Made by a program: the position numbers and the translations under genes. From Conoideocrella luteorostrata (Eukaryota > Ascomycota > Sordariomycetes > Hypocreales > Clavicipitaceae), in assembly GCA_032433595.1 (NCBI GenBank), contig JASWJB010000268.1:1-61295 (forward strand): 61,295 bases of DNA. The letters are read 5' to 3'. Numbering within the stretch: position 1 is the stretch's first letter; every line of letters starts with the position of its first letter. This document shows positions 55,327 through 61,295 of this stretch, in pieces. The notes beneath the pieces are model-generated. The model worked only from the letters and a program-made list of their open reading frames with translations. It was not told the DNA's origin and ran no database searches.

Positions 55327-58063
55327 TTTTGGAGCTAATAAGCATAAAGTATTTTCTTCTTAAATGATAAGGTGCAAAGACCAGTGAGAACTACAAGTGC
55401 CGTAATTCGATTAAGATTATCAGTATATCTATATCCGCAGTAGAAATTCTAGATTTATTTTGTAGACGAGTACGAGAGCTGTAAAATTATTTATAGAGGT
55501 TTGCGTTCTGACCCGCTATTTGAATTCTCCAACACAGAGACTAATATGTAACATAATATGACTTTCAATAATAGTATGTACGATATCAAGAATAGCACTA
55601 CTCAGGCAGGGATAATAGGAGATCTGCGTGTTCAAGCTTCTTTTCATCTACACATGTTCATCCACACAGCCGGCAAATTTAATTTTAACTGCATGGGAGT
55701 CAAATTCGTACAAGTGGTAGAGAGAGCGAGAAATAATAGCATGTTTTCTCTTTAGATGTATTATACTAAAGAACTCGATATTGTAGAGAGTTAAAAGTCT
55801 CTCCTCTGTTATATTCAAGCTTATACTTTTATCCGGATTTCGTTGGGTCTGCATTGTCTGAATGGTCGGTCGTGGATAAGCTCATGAGAATTGGGCTGAC
55901 ATCTTTGATGATACCTTTAGCTTCTCGAAGAATCGTCTCCACAAAGACCGCTCAGCTAGTCCTATTGCTACTAGGGTGGGGCTCATTTCAAGTGCCTGGA
56001 TAAATGCGGAATACGGAAATCTGCCGGCGGTGTACAGTCACATGTGCTGCTTATCGAAATAGTTTTACTGGGTCTGAGAGAGGCGTTGAGCCTTTCGTTA
56101 TCCGGCTTGATACGGATACGGGTTGCTATTTGGGCGTAGAGCCAGATGCATCTTGAGCATAATGGGCGCAAACGTGTAGTATGGTGGTTTCTGCTCCCGC
56201 CATTAGCTCATATGAAGTCCAGCAGCGCCTTGTCCGACATGTTAGTGAAGCAACCGAATATTTTCTCGGCCGACTGGCAGAAACCGGGTGGGTATTGACG
56301 TGTTGAGAGGAGAATTGCTTCTGTCAGGAAGATCAGTGCCGTAAATAGTTAGATTAGTGAGAGAATTATTGAAGTAGCCAAACGAGCTAAAGGATGACTG
56401 CAGGAGGTTTTCGGCTGTGCAGGGCATCACGGAATCCGAAGGAATCTGACGGATTGGTTGAAGTCAGGCATAAAAGGGAGGAATTTCCCGTCACCTTGAA
56501 AGGCAGAAGACATCATCAATTTCATTACTTTCTATTCATTCCAATCAATTTTCCACTGTGCAAATGCTCTGGCCTTAACAACGTAACATGACGAGGTGCT
56601 GTCTAGAAATCGGCGCGAGGATTACCCTCATTATGATCCGGTTCGGCCTCTCCCGGCATCGTACGATTAAATTCCTTCTCGGCATTAGATGATTTGAAAT
56701 AATTTTAAATCACGTTTCCTTATTCTTGACATCTGGCATGAATGCATGTAGGGCTCCCGATCGTCCAAGTAGTCCGCTCAAGAACCCTAGACCGGCCAAT
56801 AAGTTGAGCTTGAGCAGACCAAATTACCAGGCCGTATGTCACAAGGTGAGCAGCTACGGTAGTAGATGTGTGATATAGTAGAATTTCTCCTGTGTTCTAG
56901 CTCTTTGGCGAGGAATTAGACCTTATAGTCTTTGCAAAGGCAATTTCTAAGGCGATCAGTTCGTCAGAGCATTTCTTGTTCTTGTTCAGTCTTAGCTGAC
57001 AATGAGCTATAGCCACCGGTCCCAGAGGAACAGGTTATGAAACCCTGCATTCTCGACTACAATATTTCGGATGATTTGCTTTGCCGGACAAAAAGAGGAA
57101 TGTCAAGCCTCTTTTACATATTGCACCAGTGGCGGCTAGAAGGGTAAGGGCGAGCGCAAGCAGTCCAAAAGAGTCAAGAATGTATGCTAAAACATTTCAA
57201 CGGCGACTCTCTTAACCCTTCTCCAGAAAACAGGATACTATTTCTAGAAGGTATAAACAGAGACTTTGCCCACCATTCAAGTCCTGCTTTTACTGAAATG
57301 TGCACTGGAACAATCGTGTTCTACCAGACTGGTGAGGAAGGGGAACACGCTTGACTTGGCGGTCGTACACCTCCACCATCTAGTCTTCCGATCAGGGAGA
57401 AATCTGATTGTAGGCGAGCCACTGAGAAAATGTTTGAGGATAAAGAAGTGGTTCAACGGAGTTTCAGACGGGAAGGAGACTTGCACGACGAGGAGAAAGC
57501 AACTATCTGCAACTATCACCACGTCCAGGCCGCAACCGTCTAGTCCTTATACCAGATGCTTCGATCTGTGCCTCTAATCCAAGGCCATGCCTCTCCACCT
57601 TGACGCTGGCAGCATTTTCTGTTTTCCAGCTGTGATGCCAGATCCATTTGTCGTAGCTCCGCTTGCGTTCATTGCTGAAGTTGTGGATCAGAAGTGCAGA
57701 AGAGCTGAGCTGTGTACAGAGCAAACGAACCCTGGACGAACGACTTCGTGGTGTTGGAGTGTGCCGTCTTATCGCCACTGATCATGGTTGCCCCGAGGTA
57801 CAATTGGTCAAACAGGAGGACCGGTCCTGCGGCTTGCGCAAAGATGAGGTCACAACAGTCCTTGGTGGGTAAAAGCCAGAAAAGGTCAATGCGCTGGGAT
57901 GAACAGGCAGCAGAGCAGGATTTTGCTCAGCCACTTACGTCATAATCCACGTGAATCAGTGAGCATACGAATGGATTTTATTTCATTGGAGGGAACGACC
58001 CTGGGGCTCAGACACAAAGCTGTTTACAATTCCCATAGTTCAGAATGGCGAAGAGACGCGCAA
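55327..58063. other. Gene-poor 2.7-kb interval
   Basis: No gene is supportable. Frames at 55558-56591 and 57266-57945 are short and overlap on both strands. Between 56740 and 57010 the DNA has coding-like codon structure on the minus strand, broken by stops, perhaps an old transposon fragment, but no motif confirms it. Confidence 0.45.
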
Positions 58064-58143
58064 GGTATCGACATATTAATCGAGACATTCAGGGTAGCGG
58101 CGGGTGCGTGGGTAGAGCCCCGATGTCTCGATTAATCCGTCGG
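58064..58143. mobile_element. Miniature hairpin element (TTAATCGAGACA family), copy 2
   Basis: Left arm CGACATATTAATCGAGACAT (58069-58088) and right arm ATGTCTCGATTAATCCGTCG (58123-58142) are inverted repeats agreeing at 18 of 20 positions, with a loop of about 34 nt unlike that of copy 1 at 35637-35701. The arms are shared between the copies and the loops are not, as in a mobile or template-copied hairpin. Confidence 0.75.
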
Positions 58144-58338
58144 GCACGTGGACGCGTCGACTGCCTCTGGTTAGCAAGTGGGGCCTTACTCGCCTCGGCA
58201 TCGTCAATGATGTCTCCGGCTTTGTGTCCTGACCCCTCGGCAATCATCCACCGTCAGGGCGTCTTTCTTTAACACAAACAAGAAGCCTTACTTTCTACCG
58301 TCAGCGTTTGGGTCTCATAGTACCTGAGCATCAAACCC
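58144..58338. other. Promoter side of the large Zn2Cys6 gene
   Basis: About 200 bp between the hairpin element and the start codon. No distinct motif stands out. Confidence 0.5.
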
Positions 58339-60535
58339 ATGCCAAACCGCATGCATCATCGCCCACAGGCGCGGCTCCCCACTCAGCCGCGTCGCAAGGT
58401 TCCACCCGACCTGCGTAAACGAGCGGTTAAGGCGTAAGTCTGCCATTACAAAACACGGAAAACAAGGTAGTGCGCAATCTATTAAATCTCGTATGTTGCA
58501 GATGCAATGAGTGCAATGTCCGCAAAGTGAAATGTTCGGGTATATGGCCATGCACGCTTTGCGCCTCAAATAACCGCACCTGTGTCTTCCCGGCGGTTAT
58601 CGAGAAAGTATCAGTGCCTCAAGCTGAGCTAGAAGAGCTCAAAAATAAGGTGGCGATGTATGAACAGCTGCTTCCCAATGGCTTTCTAGACTACGAGAGA
58701 TTACAGAGTCTTTTGCAACCTGGTGCAAAGTCGCAGGCATCGCCATCGCTTTCAAGCCGAACTTCTCAGTTGGCAATTGACGAAACCATCACCAAAGCAG
58801 AACCATCAAAAGACCATAATGGAGCCGAACCAGTACAACTTTTTGAGGATTCTGATGGTATTGGTCGGTACCTTGGCGAAACTAGTGGTACGGTATTCCT
58901 CGATCACCTCAAGGCCCGTATTGGCGTCGCAATTGTCATGGCCGAACAGGACCAACGAGCATTAGCCAATGACGAGCCCCCCGCCAAACTTGGAATTGAC
59001 TCCGTATACGATGTTTCTGAGCCAAAGCATCTGGCCGTCAATCCGTTCTGGCTGCCTTCAGATGAGACCCTTAGTGCCGGCATGGCAGAACTACGCTACC
59101 TTATCCAAGACGGCCTTGGGCATTGGCCAAGTGGTGGTTTCTGGTGGTGGGGAGATCTGCTAACTCTGCCAGCCCGTCCGTCCTTGTCTATGATGCCAGC
59201 TGGGGATGCAATCGAATATCGATATCTGGCCTTTTGCAACGCCGCCATGGCTTTAGTCTGTGAGACCACATCCTTTTGGCGCCCTCAAGAGAGCCAAAAA
59301 CACTCTGAACTCACGACAGCTGAGCATTACTATGCTCGGGCCGTTGTACTTATAGGCAGTCCGCTTAATATGAAAGGTCGTACCATAGCCGATGTGGCTA
59401 CAATGGGTATTATGTGTTTGTATTTAATCGAGGTTCATGCACAAGATACCGCGTACATGTGTATTTCCGCGGCTATACACCTTAGTATTGCGCTAGGTGC
59501 TCATAAGATTTGTGCCGACGAAGGGAGCAAGAGAATATTCTGGTCTGTATTTACATTAGATAGGTGGCTGAGCTGTCTCATGGGAAGGCCGCAGGCAATT
59601 TCGGATGCTGACATTCAACTGCCCCTACCAGTCGATATTCCGTAAGTCAGAGCGTCCAAATTCATCTCTCCTTTTCTTTGTGGTAATTGGCTAACCTGGC
59701 TCGTAGTTCTATGCCCCCCGCCGCCGGCTTACGAGCTAATATTGAACTGAGCCGCATCTCTGGGCATGTTGTCCAAAGCTTAAACCATAAAGCCGAACCA
59801 ATAGGTGACAATGGAGAGCCGGACAAGACTGTTCAAAAACTAGATTCTTGGCGAGCATCTTTGTCACCAGCCCTGCAGCTGTCCGCCGACGGTTTGAGTG
59901 ACGATGCAGCAGCTTGCCTGCTACACATGCGAAGTAATCAGCTCCTTATAGTTGCCATCCGGCCCTTTTTCTATTCAGCCATGGAAGCAAATGCTACCGC
60001 TTCTCGCATCGGACGTGTCCCCACCGAACGTTTAAAGAATTGCGTTGCCGCCGGAAGACGAAATTTACAACTAGGCAACCACGTGATGATGCTTGTCGAT
60101 CGTCGCCTACTTATTCATCCTATCAACCATTTCATCTTCAATGCTGGCATCTGTGTTGCCCTTGGAAACCTTGTCTTATTCCACGACATGTCACCGGAAC
60201 AAGTCGAGGCCAGAAATCGCGACGTTGATTTCGCCATTGACAGACTGACTGAGAGTTATGGGTCTGAAGCCGATGAACCGGGAAGCCTCGCTCTTATCCT
60301 GCGGGAGCTAAAGGCGCTGATCGAAAAGGTGACAATTTCCCCGTTGCTTTCCGATTCCGCCGCCGAAATTTCTCTACAGGCTCAGGCTATTCCCCCTGGT
60401 CAGTTCCCCGAGGCGATGCAAAGCCCTGGACAATTTCCTGCTCAGATGGGAGAAAGCTCTTCGCTTTACGACGAGCTGAGGTGGTGGATGGATTATAATT
60501 GGTCCATGTATGATGCTGCATATATGGGGGAATAG
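58339..60535 (+). CDS. Zn(II)2Cys6 transcription factor with fungal-specific regulatory domain
   Basis: Three exons (58339-58433, 58502-59641, 59707-60535) with introns of 68 and 65 nt (GTAAGT donors, CTAAC-type branch site in the second); phases agree and give 687 aa. Splicing completes the zinc cluster C33-x2-C36-x6-C43-x5-C49-x2-C52-x6-C59 (ACNECNVRKVKCSG). The cluster is preceded by a basic stretch (LRKRAVKA) and followed by a short coiled-coil-like helix (LEELKNKVAMYEQL). The centre holds the fungal_trans block with SAAIHLSIALGAHK and RIFWSVFTLDRWLSCLMGRP, then DADIQLPLP, as in pathway-specific and XlnR-like activators. The C-terminus is acidic and aromatic (YDELRWWMDYNWSMYD), a plausible activation segment. 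The ATG at 58339 follows an in-frame TAG, so it is the first possible start; Met5 is an alternative. Targets are not indicated by neighbours. Confidence 0.9.
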
Positions 60536-60864
60536 TGTAGAGTTTCTGATTTGATTACGTAGAATTAGACCTCACTCGGCTAAGGGTCGAGCTATTGGCG
60601 GCTGTGTATCTCTCTGGACCGGATTGCAATACCGTATTCGAGAGTCAAGTCTTGGATTGTGAAGGGTAGCTCTGGTTCTTGGATGTGACCCACCGTTGGA
60701 GGTGGCGCTGTGCTGACCATGATGTGGATTACGCATGGAGGTGAAGAAAATATATTGTTCAGCATCAAGAAGCGATACAGCAGCAGCAGTGCTGTAGTAC
60801 ACAGGGCCGATGACCGAAAACTCAGTCTCGAGTAGTGTAACTCAGATGGCAACGTGACTGTATT
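60536..60864. other. 3' flank of the Zn2Cys6 gene
   Basis: About 330 bp with no gene; short minus-strand frames cross it without motifs. Confidence 0.6.
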
Positions 60865-61057
60865 TGTGGGTTGCAATGGGTTGTGCAATAATCTAGATTA
60901 TTAGCTTTAAATTAAATATATTTATAAGTTTTTATTTATATAAGAGAAAGAAATCAATTAAGGTAAGAGGCTTAATATTACCATATAAATATTATAGCTA
61001 AAAGGTAACCACGCAACGTGCTCAGTGCTTCCTGTTGTGCTTAGCGGGATTCCAACA
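60865..61057 (-). mobile_element. Second copy of LTR family 1, heavily C-to-T mutated
   Basis: It aligns end to end with 23038-23224 (TGTGGGTTGCA ... TTCCAACA on the plus strand). Most differences are C-to-T or G-to-A relative to the better-kept copy (for example CGATATCGCCG becoming TAATATTACCA), the signature of RIP. Flanks GTATT and CTATT agree at four of five bases, compatible with a mutated target duplication. Confidence 0.82.
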
Positions 61058-61070
61058 CTATTGGAAACAA

Positions 61071-61175
61071 TTAGGGGGGTTTAAATTTCTATGCATTGAT
61101 GGGCAGTGTTACGGTGATGATGGATATATAATTCCTCGTCTGATGGCCTTGTCCAATCCCCCTATTTATACCCCT
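61071..61175 (+). repeat. LTR-like fragment (family 3), second copy
   Basis: TTAGGGGGGTTTAAATT, a CTCGTCTGATGG block and CCAATCCCCCTATTTATACC recur in the same order as at 31681-31810. It follows the family-1 LTR by 13 bp, suggesting nested or adjacent insertions. Confidence 0.4.
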
Positions 61176-61279
61176 ACATGCTGAGACGCCATTGTCTTGG
61201 ATTCTTGTCTTAGGCCCAGAGGCACGTAATCGTGCACCCAATATCCATGTAAGCCACACGTAGCCGTGATATGCGACAC

Positions 61280-61293
61280 GGGGGGGGGGGGGG
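61280..61293. repeat. 14-nt poly-G run at the window end
   Basis: A homopolymer run two bases before the end of the sequence. Such runs are typical contig ends or assembly breaks. Confidence 0.8.
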
Positions 61294-61295
61294 CC

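Noticed and set aside
61280..61293. Telomeric or subtelomeric repeat at the window end
   Set aside because: The run is pure G without TTAGGG units; more likely a contig-end homopolymer.
1..61295. Secondary-metabolite gene cluster
   Set aside because: No polyketide synthase, NRPS, terpene cyclase, P450 or transporter set is present; the two Zn2Cys6 regulators alone do not support a cluster.
1..61295. tRNA or rRNA genes
   Set aside because: I looked for B-box-like GGTTCRANTCC with a matching A-box and acceptor stem and found no complete set; a covariance-model scan would be decisive.

Overview
The window looks like nuclear DNA of a filamentous ascomycete (Pezizomycotina), most likely a hypocrealean and perhaps a Clavicipitaceae-type insect or plant associate. 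Visible support: spliceosomal introns of about 49-158 nt with GT-AG (one GC-AG) borders and CTAAC/CTGAC-type branch sites; typical fungal families (Zn2Cys6 regulators, CFEM receptor, cerato-platanin, 2EXR protein, TRP-like/FLC protein); and repeats decayed mainly by C-to-T/G-to-A changes, as expected from RIP. The genus-level guess rests on remembered family resemblance, not a search. No tRNA, rRNA or CRISPR signal was recognised.

Layout. 0-11 kb holds a secreted S41-type peptidase, a TRP-like/FLC membrane protein and a vacuolar PQ-loop transporter. 11-31.7 kb is a decayed accessory stretch: a broken integral-membrane gene with a duplicated 3' end, a frameshifted HsbA-like secreted protein, a four-exon six-cysteine secreted protein, a minisatellite-bearing secreted Thr/Pro-rich gene, a 2EXR gene, an aspartic protease with an unresolved junction, and three solo-type LTRs (two with perfect 5-bp target duplications). 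31.9-40 kb is secretion-rich: a divergent pair formed by a cerato-platanin and a 12-cysteine prepropeptide, then a WSC-like single-pass wall sensor and a Zn2Cys6 regulator. 41.8-51.3 kb mixes an intact CFEM/PTH11-like receptor and an intact casein-kinase-1-like gene with three decayed genes (a DUF7924-like protein, a kinase-like protein, an APH-like remnant). 52.7-61.3 kb holds a small orphan gene, a subtilisin relic that has lost two of three catalytic residues, a large Zn2Cys6 regulator, and a second, heavily RIP-like LTR copy at the end.

The genes do not form a recognisable biosynthetic cluster. The common theme is the cell surface and secretion: effector-like proteins, wall or receptor sensors, secreted peptidases and two regulators sit among transposon scars, tandem duplications and small inverted-repeat elements. 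This is the architecture expected of a fast-evolving, effector-bearing compartment. The best lead for something undescribed is the divergent cerato-platanin / cysteine-rich prepropeptide pair with its 86-bp tandem duplication. The next best are two small inverted-repeat element families (hairpins at 35.6 and 58.1 kb; a MITE-like element at 48.4 kb with a relative at 35.3 kb) and a dispersed GTACGGAGTAC motif that I find only in non-coding DNA.
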